From Arbacia lixula (taxonomy: Eukaryota > Echinodermata > Echinoidea > Arbacioida > Arbaciidae), in assembly GCA_963669155.1 (NCBI GenBank), contig OZ022591.1, positions 18,337,385 through 18,401,384 of the forward strand: a stretch of DNA of 64,000 bases, in the 5' to 3' direction. The notes below the pieces were generated by a model. That model was given only the letters and a program-made list of their open reading frames with translations. It ran no database searches and was not told the origin of the DNA. The first letter of the stretch is position 1. Each line of letters opens with the position of its first letter. The translations under genes were made by a program, and so were the position numbers. This document shows positions 31,079 to 44,370 of the stretch, piece by piece.

Positions 31079-34063
31079 CCACTATGATTATAAACTCTTC
31101 CTTTAGTATAATGACTTCAGTAACATTGCAGCTCTATCATTGACAGTTTAATAGCAGTAACATAGCCCATGGTATTCTGCTCACTAGCTGGAGCGTCCAA
31201 ACTGATGAGCGGGGGTGCCCCTCCGTAGGAGGTTAATGCGCCCCTGCCCTCGTGCCCATTTCTGAATGATAGAGCTTTTCCCTAAAGTAGTTTATTTGGT
31301 TTGTTGTGCATTATCTTTCTACTCCCAAATCCGTAGATGCAAAGTAGCTTACCCAGAAAGCAGGCCATACCACCCCTTCTATGTGTCAAGATCAATGTTC
31401 TCATTAAGCTTTGCACATCATATTAAAAAAATGTTTGGAAATTTTATTTAAAACAATGAATATGACAGAATTGGTGTAGCCATAAAAAAAATCAAATTTT
31501 AGGAATAAATGCAAAAAGATCACACTCTTTGCCCAAAACTATTCTGACATTACCTCAATGCAGAGAAAAACGTTGGACAATCTTGAAAGAAGTGTTATTC
31601 ATTTTAATATGAAACCTCATATAGTGCTGGCAAATATTTAATTTCTGGCAAAAATGCTATTTGTTTTTACATTGTTCATGTTTTTTTAACATTCATGCAC
31701 ATAGATCTAATAGAGCAGCATTTTACCTGAGACAAGGATAGTTACTTAAATATAATAACAATGCTTGTCTTTTATAGCGCATAACACATGGCTAAATAAC
31801 TTATCCCTATGCGCTCACGTGAAGTTAGAAAAGTATAGTAAGAATAACGTAACTAAGAAGCAAGGTTACACATAGGGTGTTGGACACTGAGTTCATTAGT
31901 ACACGTGTGTATAGACAACCTATTGAATAAAAGCCCTTTTAAGATATTTTTTCTACATCATGCTGGTGTTTTTACGAATCGGACAGTGCATTTCAAAAAG
32001 TTGCTGAGGCATGTACAAAAGAAAGCTCACGTATGATTTACCTAAGATTCGGAAGAACAGTGAATAATGTCTTTGAACCTGAGTTAAGAGTTCTAGAAGG
32101 TCAATAGAAGGAACCCAAATTAGTTTACTAAAACAGGGAAATGTTGTAGGAACATCCATGTTCAAGAATCAAAAGTTTAAATATAAAACGGGAATGAACA
32201 GATAGCCACTGGAGATTTTGCAGCACAATATTTATCCTTACAGAATATCAACCAAAAGTAAATATGTGCTACTTAATCAGGCAAACGCAAAGCTAATGCA
32301 GAATTCGATTCGTAATACTCTTGTAATATAGGAAATATAGCACATTTCGACGTATTGATTTGAAATATAAATTGGTCCATTACTAAAATCAATAGGTGAC
32401 GGACTTGATACATCCCTGATAGTAATACTAGGCGTACTAATACTATTAGTATTAGTAATAATGACATTACACCTTATTAATAGCAGTAACGCAAGTTCAT
32501 GTGATTAAAATACATGTATCCACGCAAGGTTGATGTGTTAAACAAACACACTCCCTTCCAATGAAAACGCGTTAATCTCAGTGGCATCTAAGAACTGTCA
32601 AAGCATGTTACTAACTCCAAGTTGGACTGAAAAACAACGTTGTCGGTGGAGGGTGTGGGAGGCGCGAACATTTCTCTAAAGAGCAAATGGTCTTGTGTTA
32701 AAAATGAGTTTAAAAATGAGTTAGGATCCGTTTGTGCCATTGTTGGCGTTCTCTGCCATTCTATTCTGCCAGGCTTTTAAAATGATCATATAAACTTTGA
32801 TAAACTTATCAAAGTGAGGGCTGACATGGAACACGTTTAAACTCAATTACATGATACTTTAATAGCAGAGGGGGATCTTCAAACATTTCAATAAAGGAAA
32901 AGAAAGCATCATATTGGCAACAACATTATATATATGGCTAGTCAAGAGGGTTATAGCTCCCACACAGGCCCATAAATAAAAAATGATGAGAGAAAGGCTT
33001 TTAACAAGACGTTGGGCATGGTGCTTTCTGTCCATATGATATTGTAGAGATGTTAAATCCAAAATCTCCGTGGAATCACGTGGTCCTGCGCGGCTGTGTC
33101 AATGGGCTATTAATGTGCTCGTGCCGTCACCATGACGGCCGTGTTGTGAAACCCATCTCGCCCATCTCCAAGTGCGAAAGAAAAATGTCGACTGAGCACG
33201 AACGTCTGTCTTCGAAGTACTGGTGTCCAATATCACATAATGGATGACGTTTAAATTGAACGATTTTATCCATTTGAGAATTATGATTTCTTTATGGTAT
33301 CCTTTAAATCACTGCAATACGCTATATGACGATATTCTAATCTCAAGACTCCTGGGCATTTCACAACGGTGCTGTAACTTAGACCGTGCTTCAAAAGGAG
33401 ACTAGCTTTATGTTGCACAAGATGAATCATATGATGCTGTCACAAAATCATTGATTTCCATCACAGAACCACAGCAGTGGGTGATTTAAATTTATCGCTA
33501 TTGTTGTTTTACAGACAAACACGATTTACCTAGTGATTCTAAAGACAAGAGCAATTATGTACAATAATATTTCTTCTTTATAAGTCCTTTTAAATAGCTA
33601 TTAATGCTGCTTTATGCTTCTAATTATATCCTTAAATTTGATAATCCCAACATCTATGTATGAGCGACAGTCCAGGTTATTTTTATAATGTGATTTTCGT
33701 GAATGAATATCTAACTTTGTCTCAAGGCAGAATAGCATCCATATAAAACATCATGAAAGGCACATAGAAAGGGAAGTACCACAACCACGTGCTTCCACGT
33801 TTTTAACGAGATCTTACTAATCAACAAATAACGGTACGGTGAGAGCAAGTCCTTCTAAGATACCCCTGATGCAGTACTATAACCAATCGGAATAAAACAT
33901 TTGCAAAGTATTTGGTGGAGAAGAATTATGACCGTATTTGAGCAATATATAAATGCGTTTTATTATAATATTCAAATAATGCATGGTAATGTTAAAGGAA
34001 AAAGCTGAAGCTGAGATGCAAACAAGATAATACCGTAATGTTAATGCATTTTTCGTCGCTGTT

Positions 34064-34147
34064 AAGTGCGTGAAATCGTAAATCTTGTGTAAAACGAAAA
34101 TAAATAAGTGCGTGAAATCGTAAAACTTGTGTAAAACGAAAATAAAT
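34064..34147. repeat. 42-bp tandem duplication
   Basis: Two copies of a unit starting AAGTGCGTGAAATCGTAAA and ending CGAAAATAAAT at 34064 and 34106, just upstream of the gene B promoter block. Confidence 0.85.
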
Positions 34148-34199
34148 TATGTGTCATTTCAACTTCTGTTTGGGTAAATGTCAATCTTAACATTACCGG

Positions 34200-34430
34200 G
34201 GAGGGGAAGCCATGATATATTCGCCATTTTCACTAGTGGCGATTATCTGCGCACGCGCATTTTGTTTGCCACGTAATAGGTATGGCATGACCAATGAACT
34301 TTCTGCGATTGCACAATTTATAAACAGCTTGCCATTAAATCAGAACCCATTGTCAGTACTAAGTCTACGTTCGTGTAGTCCAGCTTTGCAGTAAACACAT
34401 GGATCATTCTTTATGAAGTAAGTAAAATCA
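34200..34430 (+). promoter_or_regulatory. Putative proximal promoter of gene B
   Basis: Mirror of the gene A block. It has GATTATC next to NRF1-like TGCGCACGCGC (34248-34258) and CCAAT at 34291-34295, about 400-450 bp upstream of the ATG. The E-box is altered to CACGTA. Confidence 0.5.
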
Positions 34431-34689
34431 TTCAGTAATCATACGGGAAGTTGGAAGAAACCATATCGAGTCTTTTTCACGTCTGGTGTGTGAGTAGAAG
34501 TCTGTATATTGGGCAACGATAACGACATCGAGACATTTCTGGTTCTCTCCGCTTTAAAGAACCTACTTCATATGAATCGTATCTGATAAGTTTAGGTGTT
34601 TTTAGAAGAGAGAGGAAGGAGCTTACACGGAACAGCTCATCAAATTGCAGGCATCATTGTGGCAGTCATAGTAAACCGATGCTGAGGAG

Positions 34690-34774
34690 ATGGAACCACA
34701 CCAACATAACTTGGCCCTTTCTCTCCTATTCATCATCCCGATTGTACTCTCAGGATGCAACGTGTCGACTGTAG
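34690..34774 (+). CDS. Gene B exon 1: start codon and signal peptide
   Basis: [19 protein letters not shown] then LSGCNVSTV: a hydrophobic signal peptide with five residue differences from gene A. In-frame TAA six codons upstream fixes the start; donor G|GTAAGT, phase 1. Intron 1 (34775-39739) is 3 kb longer than in gene A because of the LINE at 35159-38260; it also holds G-rich runs near 38810-38857 and a retroelement scrap at 39032-39254. Confidence 0.85.
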
Positions 34775-37700
34775 GTAAGTACGCATATCATTGTATGCAT
34801 TTGAGAAATTTATGCGATGTACATTTTGCTATTTATTGGCACATCTGAAACCGCTCAAATACGCCCTCTTTTGTTTTCTAATAGTCTTAGGATATTCAAC
34901 TTTTAATTGTGTAACGAATCACTCTTTGTTGCATATATTATATTGATAATGCTATTGTGTCTCCCTCATCAATCCGTCTCCCTGTCTCAGGTTTTCCTTC
35001 CTTTCTCTTCCCTCCTATTTCTAAATTTGTTTGATGTCATGATTGCCTTTATCTGTTAATGTTTGAGATTTGTTGTACATAATGTTTGAGTTATTATTCA
35101 AACGGGTAGGAAAATGTGCTCTATGTACTTCCACACGGAAGGCAAATTTATTTGTTTAATCTTCTTCTTCTTCTTCTTCGGGTTAATCTGCCTCCTTCAA
35201 TCCTGAAGATTCTTGCAGATACTGTGTGTGTGCATACACAGGGTGCGCAGGTGCTCATTTACAAAGTGCAAGTAAAAGTCTAGTCAGCGATTACTTCGCT
35301 CCTTCCATCAGGTGGTGACGGAAGGCCTCCACAGATGGTGCAAGGACAACCTGTAAGGGTAAGGCATTCCACTGCCGGACTGTTCGTGGGAAGTATGACT
35401 GCTGGTGTTGAGCAGTCCTGGAAAGCGGGACGCTGTAGCAGAACAGTCGTGTGGCTCTTGTTGTACGGTTGGTGTCTGCCGGTTTGATGTACTGGTTTGT
35501 GTCGAAATCTACCAGAGAGTGATGCATCTTGTAGAGCATTGTGAGACGGTAGATTTCTCTTCTCCTTTCAAGGGAGGCCCATCCAAGCTGGCTCAGCATA
35601 TCTGTGACACTACTGGTGTTGTGGTAGCGACCCAGCACATACCTCGCTGCTCGTCTCTGGACCATCTCCAGCTGTTGTATGCATCCCACTGTGTGAGGAT
35701 CCCAGACGATGCAGTCATACTCAAGGAGCGGGCGTACAAGAGACTGGTATGCGGTTGTCTTGAGTTGAGTTGAGTTGACTCTTACATTTCTTCTGAGAAA
35801 TGCTAAGGAGTTGTTTGCCTTCTGGCAGATGTTTGAGATGTGCTGTTTCCAGTTGAGGTCAGATGTGATGGTTACCCCAAGGTATTTGGCTGATGTGACA
35901 GAATCTAGAATTTCACCATTCAGAGAGTACTGATGCATCTGTCTGGTCTTCTTCCTGGTGACTGTTATTGCATGGCATTTCCTTGGATTGAGTTCCATCA
36001 TCCAGTTCCTCGACCAGCTACTAAGGTTGTCCAGGTCTTGTTGGAGCAGCCTAGCATCTTCTGGAGCCTGGATGGTCATGTACATGATTGCATCATCTGC
36101 AAACAGTCTAGCTTTGGAAGAGAGTTGATCAGGTAGGTCGTTGATGTAGAAGAGAAAGAGGCACGGTCCCAGCACAGATCCTTGGGGTACACCGGAACCG
36201 ACTTCTGCGTCGGATGAGGTGCATCCTTCCAAGACAACTTGTTGTTTCCTGTTGTGGAGAAAGCTGGAGATCCACTTGATGTTTTTGCCTCTAACACCAT
36301 GGAATTCCATCTTCTGGAGAAGCCTCTTGTGGCCAACCTTGTCAAACGCTTTGTTGAAGTCAGTGATGATTATGTCAGTTTGCTTGTTATCCTCCATGTT
36401 GTTCAAGAGGTCACTGATGAAGCCAGTAAGTTGGAGTTCACATGACTTCTTTGTTCGAAACCCATGTTGCAGAGGGTACAGGATGTCATTCCTGCTGGCG
36501 TGGGTCATGATGCTGCTTGCAATGACATGTTCCATCATTTTGCAGGCAATGCAGGTGAGGGAGATGGGACGGTAGTTCCCAGGCTCTGTTTTGTCACCAT
36601 CCTTGAATATAGGAACCACATTTGCAAGGCGCCAATCATCTGGTACTTCACCCGTCTCATAGGAGAGCTGGAATATTGCACACAGAGATGGAGCTACGAC
36701 GTGTGAGAGCTTGTGTAGTACCATTGCCGGGATTCCATCTGGTCCGGGAGCCTTTCCAACTTTGAGTTTCTCCAACATCCTTGTGATTCCCTCAGTTGTG
36801 ATGTGGATTTCAGGCATAGAATCAAAGGGGGTAATGCTTGGAAGAAGGTCAGCAGGTGGGTCAGTCTCATTGGTGAAGACTGACTTGAACTGGTTGTTTA
36901 GTGCTTCTGCTTTGTCCTTTGGGCTTGTCACTTCTTGGTTGTCTTTCTTTAGCACAGGAATTCCACTACGGTCTGTTCTGTTGTTCTTCACAAATCTCCA
37001 GAACTTCCGCAATCCCTCGTACTGGTTTGAGTCGTAATCAGATGTGAAGATAGATTCCAGATGGTTCCAATATCGTCGTGCTTCTGATTGTATTTTGTGT
37101 TTCAGTTCTAGCAGTTCGTCCTCCAGGGGGAATGGGACAGGAATTTGCTCCTTCTTCATCCGGCTAGCTTTCTTGTGCAGTCTATCCCTTCTCTTGATGA
37201 GTCGTCTGATGACTGGAGTGATCCATGGTATGTCATGTTTACCACGCAGCATCTTCTTGGGAACAAACTTCTCAGACCCCTCTTCAATACCTGACTTGAA
37301 AAGAGTCCACAGTTCATTGACTGATGCAGTACATGACTTTTCTGCTATGATGTCTGCATATGTATGGCATAGCCATCCCAGTTAGCTTTCTTATACAGGG
37401 GTACCTTCCTTTTTGCGTGGTGTCTTCGTGGGGGCCGCAAGTCAAATTCAGCCAAAGGGCAGTCATGGTCTGAGATTCCTGCCACAACCTTGACATTGTT
37501 GACCAGGGTTGGGTTGTTGGTGAGAATCAGGTCGAGGGTATTTGCTCGACGTGTAGGCACTTCGACAAGTTGGCTAAGTCCGCTGTCATTCATAATCTCG
37601 CCAAATTGATGATGAAGAGCAGGATATCCACAAGTACCAATCTGAAGGTTCTGCCAGTTCCAGCCAGGGAGGTTAAAGTCCCCAGCGAGAATCACCAAGT

Positions 37701-40700
37701 GCTTCTTGTCAAGTCTAGATAGTGACCGTGATAGCTCAACGAGACTGAGTTCGTCTCCTTCATGTGGACGGTAGAAAGCTGCAACATGGAGTGTCTTGCT
37801 TCCTGTCATCTCAATCCGACACCAGAGTATCTCACAGTCAGTCTCCAGTTCCTCCTCTCTGGTAACTATAAGGTCGCTCTTGGCGGCAATGAAGACTCCG
37901 CCATGCGGGTCATGAGGGCGGTCCCTACGCAGGATGTGGTACTTGTTGTTAAGGAAGACTTCATTGCTGTTGACAGTATCAGACAGCCAAGACTCCGTAC
38001 CAACAACTATGTCCGGGTTATGTCTTTGCACCAACATTGAGAACGGCTGCATCTTGGCTCGGATGCTCTGGCAGTTGACGTTGAGTATCCTGAGCATTCT
38101 GGGCGGAGGTTTGTGGGTTACTTTTCTTCAATTACTGTTACACGGGGAAGATGAGCGTATCGGTGAGCCAGGGGGTGTTGGGATTGATGAACAGCGTGAC
38201 CGTGACGTAGACTCATTGTGGTCACTACTTTTACAGCTCAGGTTAAGGATAGGATAATCTTAAGGATAGGACGAAATATGTTTTTCGTGATGAGTTTTCC
38301 TTCGCAGAGGATCAAAGAGTATATCGCAGAGTGCTGGCTGAGATCTAGGAAGGGATTATGAGACGGGTGGAAAGAAGTCTGGTATGTTAGGGACAAGCAA
38401 CTACTAGGTGTTAAAAAATGTTGCCCAAATCAAGCTGGAGAGTGCCAATGGTTTCTGAAACACCTGGTACGTACGTTTGATTTAAATTACTTTGATCCAG
38501 ACATTTAGAACAGTGAAGGAGCTATGTACACCAGAACAAGAAAGGAACCTCAATGCAGGCTAGGGTGGACCACAGACACTAGTTATAGGTAGATGAGATT
38601 ATAATTTAACCCGTCTGAATTTATTACTGATCCGAAAGACCAGTTCAAAGAAAAAAAATCCATTTTAGACAATTTGTCGTCACGAGGGACATTTCATTTG
38701 GACAGCACAAGACCCATTTTGTTGGCAGAAGAGACATTGTTGTGCGACAAGAAATGGCAACAAACTTCTCTCAAAGCCGTTATTGTGTGAGTGGGCGGGA
38801 GGGTAAGGTGGGGGGGGGGGGGGGTGGGGGGAGAGGGGGGGAGGGTGGGGGCAGCCGATTTTTATTTCGCACTTTGTATGCACATGGGTTATTACCTAAA
38901 CAACAATCTTTTCGCGCTTTAACCCCCCCCCCCCCATAAATTTGCATTTGTTCTGTTCCTCTGTTCCTCGAAAATCACGGACTTAGAGAAGGGCACTCAA
39001 TCGCCAGGAGCACCACACCTCCTCACATTCTCACAACAAGTCTGCGCCCAGATTTAGTCATTCTAAGGGAAGCAGAAAAGGAGGTCATTATTGTAGAGTT
39101 AACTGTTCCATTTGAAACTAACCTTGAGGCTGCACATCAAAGAAAAGTAGAACAATATAGCTCAATCGGGAGGGACATAGAGGAAAGAGGGGAATACCGT
39201 ATCTTTTTAGGCAATAGAAATCTGGGCAAGTGGCCTAGTAGACCAAAACAATAAACACCGCTTAAAACAAATTCTCAAAACATCAAGCTCAAAAATTCAT
39301 CCAACCGAATTTTTTCAAACTCTTTCTAAACTTGCCATACTCTCCTTATTTTCAATATTCTATGCCAGAAAAGAGCGAGCCTGGGGGAGGTACGAAACTT
39401 ACACATTTTTCATGTGTTTTGTGTAGAGAGTATGAATGGCAAGCCCGGGGGGTTCCGAGTCCCACACAATTCCTTGCTAAACATGCTAAAGAGGCAGTGT
39501 TGTGGGTTTTCGGCAACACCCCTCTCCCTTTTCGTACGCTTTACTTTCTTTATTTTTCTAAGTATAGTTCAATATTCCAAGATGATATATTAAAGAGTGA
39601 ATAAAGAATAAACGTCATCATGTTCATAAAAGCTACAACAAATTAATCGGACAAAATGTTATTCCTTTATATCTACAGTCATTTTTTTTCCCCATTTCAA
39701 TCAAAATCAAATCAATGTACGTTCTATTCTGTATGTCAGATGTTGTGGACCACAAGGAATTATATATCAACCAAAGCCAAGAGGAGATGTCACCGTTGTT
39801 TCCAAACAATTACGAAAACAATTTACACATCACTTGGTTGATGAGGGCGCGAGAAGGTGAGAGCGTGTGCATGTATTTCGGCTTGTTTGACCTGGAAACT
39901 GGCTATGACTTCCTAAATATCGGATACGGAGATGAGGCTAATGTGGTGGAGACGCGTTTGGTCGCCTTCACCGGAAACACTTCACCACAATATGTACATC
40001 CCAGACATCAGACGGCATGGATGGAGTTCATCACAGATTCGGCCATAACTGCGCAAGGCTTTCAAGTAACACTGTATTCAGAAGGTAATTGAAATCATTT
40101 AAATGTATAGAAAATGTGATATATAATGCCACCAAGTGGTGACATGAGCATTTTTTTTTTATCTTACCATTGTGATTGGTATGATCAATATAATTTTTGT
40201 TGCTTCACTTTCTCTTCTATTTTGCCAGCGTCACAATGAAAAGTACATTATGAGCAAAATTGCACGTAGTAAGCATGCTGCGTTCGCCTAATTGACAAAC
40301 GGCAATATCCACACGTTCTCACCATCAACACGTAATAGGATTGCCATTATTGTCCTTGATTTTTTTATTATGCAGAAGAAAAACCAGACATCTCGGCTGG
40401 AGAAGACTACGACTTCGAGATGATATTTCATAGTGGTTACCCTAACGAGTATCGCAACAACACGTTTGAAGTGTTTATAATACAGGCACCGGTGGATCAT
40501 TACGTCGCTTATGAATTCACTACGCTTGAGACGGAACTTGGGTAAAGTTATTTTAATTCCAAATTACTTAAGTTGTACTTTATAATATTATATTGTCATA
40601 CAGGGGTTAAATGTGTTTGAGAGTAAAAATATACCTTGACCATGAATTGATATTTTTGGGGAACTAGTAGTACATTGGTTGGAGGCACATTGGTTAAACT

Positions 40701-40916
40701 TTTCAAAAGATCAAAGACATGTCATACAAGTGTTACGTTTGAAACATAAACGAATACAAGGAACAGCACAGTTTGTAATACATGAACGTAAATAAAGTTT
40801 ACATGTCTTTTCAATAATTGAAACAATATATCTAAGTAGAGCAATGACCCTTATATTCGAACCCACGGTTTGAATATAACTATACATGTATACAATGATT
40901 TGAGATGATGTACTAT

Positions 40917-40948
<32 letters not shown>

Positions 40949-43900
40949 CATGTTAACTTCAATTTTTTAAGTTAAAGAATCCGTATAGCGCTCCAATCAA
41001 AGTATGAGATTTATAAACCGGGTCATGTTCATTACCCAAAGGACACTGGATGCATTTCAAGCTCAATGCCCATACTATCCACATTACCCGGGGACATTCT
41101 TCTCCGCCATTTGATATGGTTTCATTCGGAAGCCTCACGCGGTAAACAGAACTCCACACATCGAGTTTAATGGGAAATTTTGAGCAGCATAACTCCTCGC
41201 TTGAAAACTATGTGCAGTAGGCAACTTTTATCATATTTGAAGTGAATAAACTTTCTATCCTTGAGTGCGATAACCATATTCCTTTCTGTGTTCTGGCGTC
41301 ATTTTGATCCCACAGTTATGACAACGTGTACCTTGGAGACGGGAAGGAAGTAGGGAAAAAAGATACGTTGATCGCAACATTCACTGAGAGCATCGAATAC
41401 AAACATCCAGGCGGGGTGTCTTCGTCTCGCTGGCTCTGGATACTCTTCGTGTCGGACCACATAATTTCAGCTTCAGGGTTTGCTATACGAGTGACCATTG
41501 TTAAACGTAAGTCTTGTCACGATGCGCCTGTCTATATCGTCTGTGTTTGTGTATGATTAGTGTGTGTGTTTTCTGTGCGTGTGAACGTTTGATAAAAATG
41601 TTATACTACATGTTATTAAGAAGTGTTATATAATAGATATTGAATCGTTAGATGGATATGGTACTGTATTTTAAAGGATATAACTACATTAAAATAGTCG
41701 GGAAGTATGTAAAGGTGAAATGGTGAAAGAAGAATGCCATAAAGTTTTAAAGGAAATTAAATTGACAACAAGCACCCGGCAATGATGGATTCACTGTCGA
41801 ATTTAATTCTACTTTCTGGCCGGTTCTGGGAGAAATAATGGTAGGCGCATTTAATGAAGCTTTTGATGACGGAGAATTGTCAACTCCTCAAAAACAAGGG
41901 GTCATAACATTAATTGAGAAGGAAGGTAAAGATGTTGAAAATTATAGACTAATCATACTTTTAAATTTAGATTACCAAATTAATTCGAACGTTTTGGCAC
42001 AGAGGACGAAAGGATTATGATCAAGTTGGTTATACTAAAAATAGAAATATAGGAGAGGCAGTTTGTTTCATAGATGATGTTTTTTTTTTTTCATTGAATA
42101 GATCTAATAGATTTTTAAGCACCGTCGATTTTTAGAAAGCATTTGATTGTATTTCACATATTTATTCATTCAATGTGTTAAGATTATTCGGATTTGGTGA
42201 TTCGTTTTGTAATTGGGTACATAATTTTGTATTGAATGGCCGACATTCAACGGGCTATTTTGATATTTCAAGAGGAGTTGCGGTAAGGAGACCTATTTTC
42301 GACTTAGCCTATTTATTGAAACTTTTGCTCTTGTGACGAGGAAAGATGTTGAATTTTGAGGAATTAATTTTGGGATCATGAAGTTAAAAAAAGAGATGTA
42401 ATGTATGCTGATGATATTACAATATTTGTTAAAGATATACAATCTATGAAAAGGATTACAGCAGATTTTTGTCGATTCTTAGAACATTAGTCAACCTAAG
42501 ATTAATAATGTGAAACATAACTTTTTGTGGATGGGTTGTGATACTAGAAAAATCAGGGGAACCAAGCTTTGGAAATTTAGTCAATGAAATTAAGATTTGA
42601 GGTATGTATTATACACGCAATGCGATAAGAAAAGATGTTTTGAAGTACCAAGAAATATTAAGTAAGAATAAACGTTTATTAGGGTGATGGGATAAACGAG
42701 ATTTAACGATGGTGGGCAAGAGTTCCTTCTTTAGGGTCAGTACCTCGATGGGCTTATGAGGAAGTAGATAATCTATCATTTAATTGTTTGTCTGATGAGA
42801 TGGATCGAATTAACAGAACATGTTTGTATCAGAATTATGTATTTGGAGGACGTAGAATGAAGTATCTGTTTTTAAGAATAAAGAGCGCAGTTGTGGGGGG
42901 TAAGCTGATAAAATGTTATTATAGATTAATACATAGGAAACTCCAAATAAAAGAACATCTTTTTAAATTTAGATTGTTCATTATAATCTGTGCTCATTTT
43001 GTAAAAAGGTGCGTGACTTAGCTCTTCGTTCTTAGTTATAAAACCTCTTTTGTTTTGTTTTAGTCAGGAAATAGAATATACAGTAAATCTGTAATCATTT
43101 CATGAATGTATAAGGTTAACTTTTTTTTAAAAGTTGTATTCAATAAAATTGTATATGTATACGACATGAGTTCGTATATTTAAAGTATTATACATTTATA
43201 ATTTTGGAGGAATAAAACTTAACTTAAAATAAAAAAAAGTGTGCAGCATGCTAGCTAGCAGACTAGACCTTAAGTTCCCATTTGCAGTAGAAAATTTAAT
43301 TATTCAGTTGGCTGTTTTGTCTAAATAATTGCCTTTAGCGGCTTGCATAGTAGATATATTTTCCAAAGATATAAATAACTCTTTTACCAATATTTTCTTA
43401 ACTTGGTAACAATTATTAAATCTATATTTTCTTGCCACCAGGCCGAAATCTATACCTCATAAAATATTTTCAAAAGTGCTCATAAAACGTCACTTCAAAG
43501 AAATTTAGGAAATGCATAAGTAAATAATTTTCAAATAAATTTGTCTATGCATTGCCAAAAATCTAGGGATTTCATTGATGAAATGATCGTATGTATGTGC
43601 ATGTAATCAAAAAGGGAAATACTCTGCGTTGAATACTTTGTGTCGTATTAGTGTGGCTTGTGAAGTTAAATGAATACATATTCTTATTATATTGAAAAGA
43701 TAAATATATATGAGTGCGTGATATCAGGTTAAGTAATGCCTAGCAAAGTAGTAATTTAAGTGTTCCTCATAAATGTCACACAATTAATTCCGTCGGGTTT
43801 CTAATTTTGATGTGCTGCATCATCTTCAAACACCTCACATAATCCATGTCCTATTTCTGCAGCCGTGCATCATTTAACAGTTGGTGCCCCATTACTGATT

Positions 43901-44327
43901 TCTACACACGACAAGTCCTTCTCCACTGCCATCGTAAATAGCAGACACATCAAAACCATGGCGTTGGAAGGCCCAATCGGTACCTTCATTCAGGTCCGAT
44001 TTAAACAGTTGCTATTGTCCGTTTACGAGCAACTAACCGGTTCATGCTTCCTGGTGAGATTTGATGACAACAAAGGCGACAGCGTAGGCGACAACTTAGG
44101 CAGCAGCGAAGGCGAAAAGTTCGTGGCCACCTGGAACACTCCCCCTGTGGACATATTTTGTCATACGAACAGGTTCTATTTGAGATACAGGAAGTACGTC
44201 AACGAAAGAAATGGAACGTTTCAACTAGAAATCTCAGCAATTAATAACACTGGTAATTCGCTTATTCAGGTAGAAGTATTAATATAATAAAGTAATAGAA
44301 GTAAAATAATAATAACAATAATAATAC

Positions 44328-44370
<43 letters not shown>

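Larger units (their letters stand above)
27067..34689. other. Intergenic region between the divergent genes
   Basis: No credible gene. Outer parts mirror each other (promoter blocks at 27370-27560 and 34200-34430; distal blocks at 29690-29870 and 33000-33240). The left side has poly-T (about 28410), a GT repeat and a 102-bp tandem duplication; the right side has a 42-bp tandem duplication. A foldback occupies 30600-31078. The open frames here are short and match nothing I know. Confidence 0.75.
35159..38260 (-). mobile_element. CR1-superfamily-like non-LTR retrotransposon in gene B intron 1
   Basis: Encodes an apurinic-type endonuclease and a reverse transcriptase, ending on its own strand in a (GAA)n tail at 35159-35179. 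It lies antisense to gene B. No ORF1 is seen, so it is probably 5' truncated. It has no partner in gene A intron 1 and accounts for the 3-kb length difference. Target-site duplications were not identified. Confidence 0.85.

Noticed and set aside
35405..38257. Plus-strand open frames of 60-122 codons
   Set aside because: Antisense shadows of the LINE ORF2 frames.
39332..39604. 90-codon open frame in gene B intron 1
   Set aside because: Partly matches intron 1 of gene A in mirrored orientation but not as a conserved reading frame.
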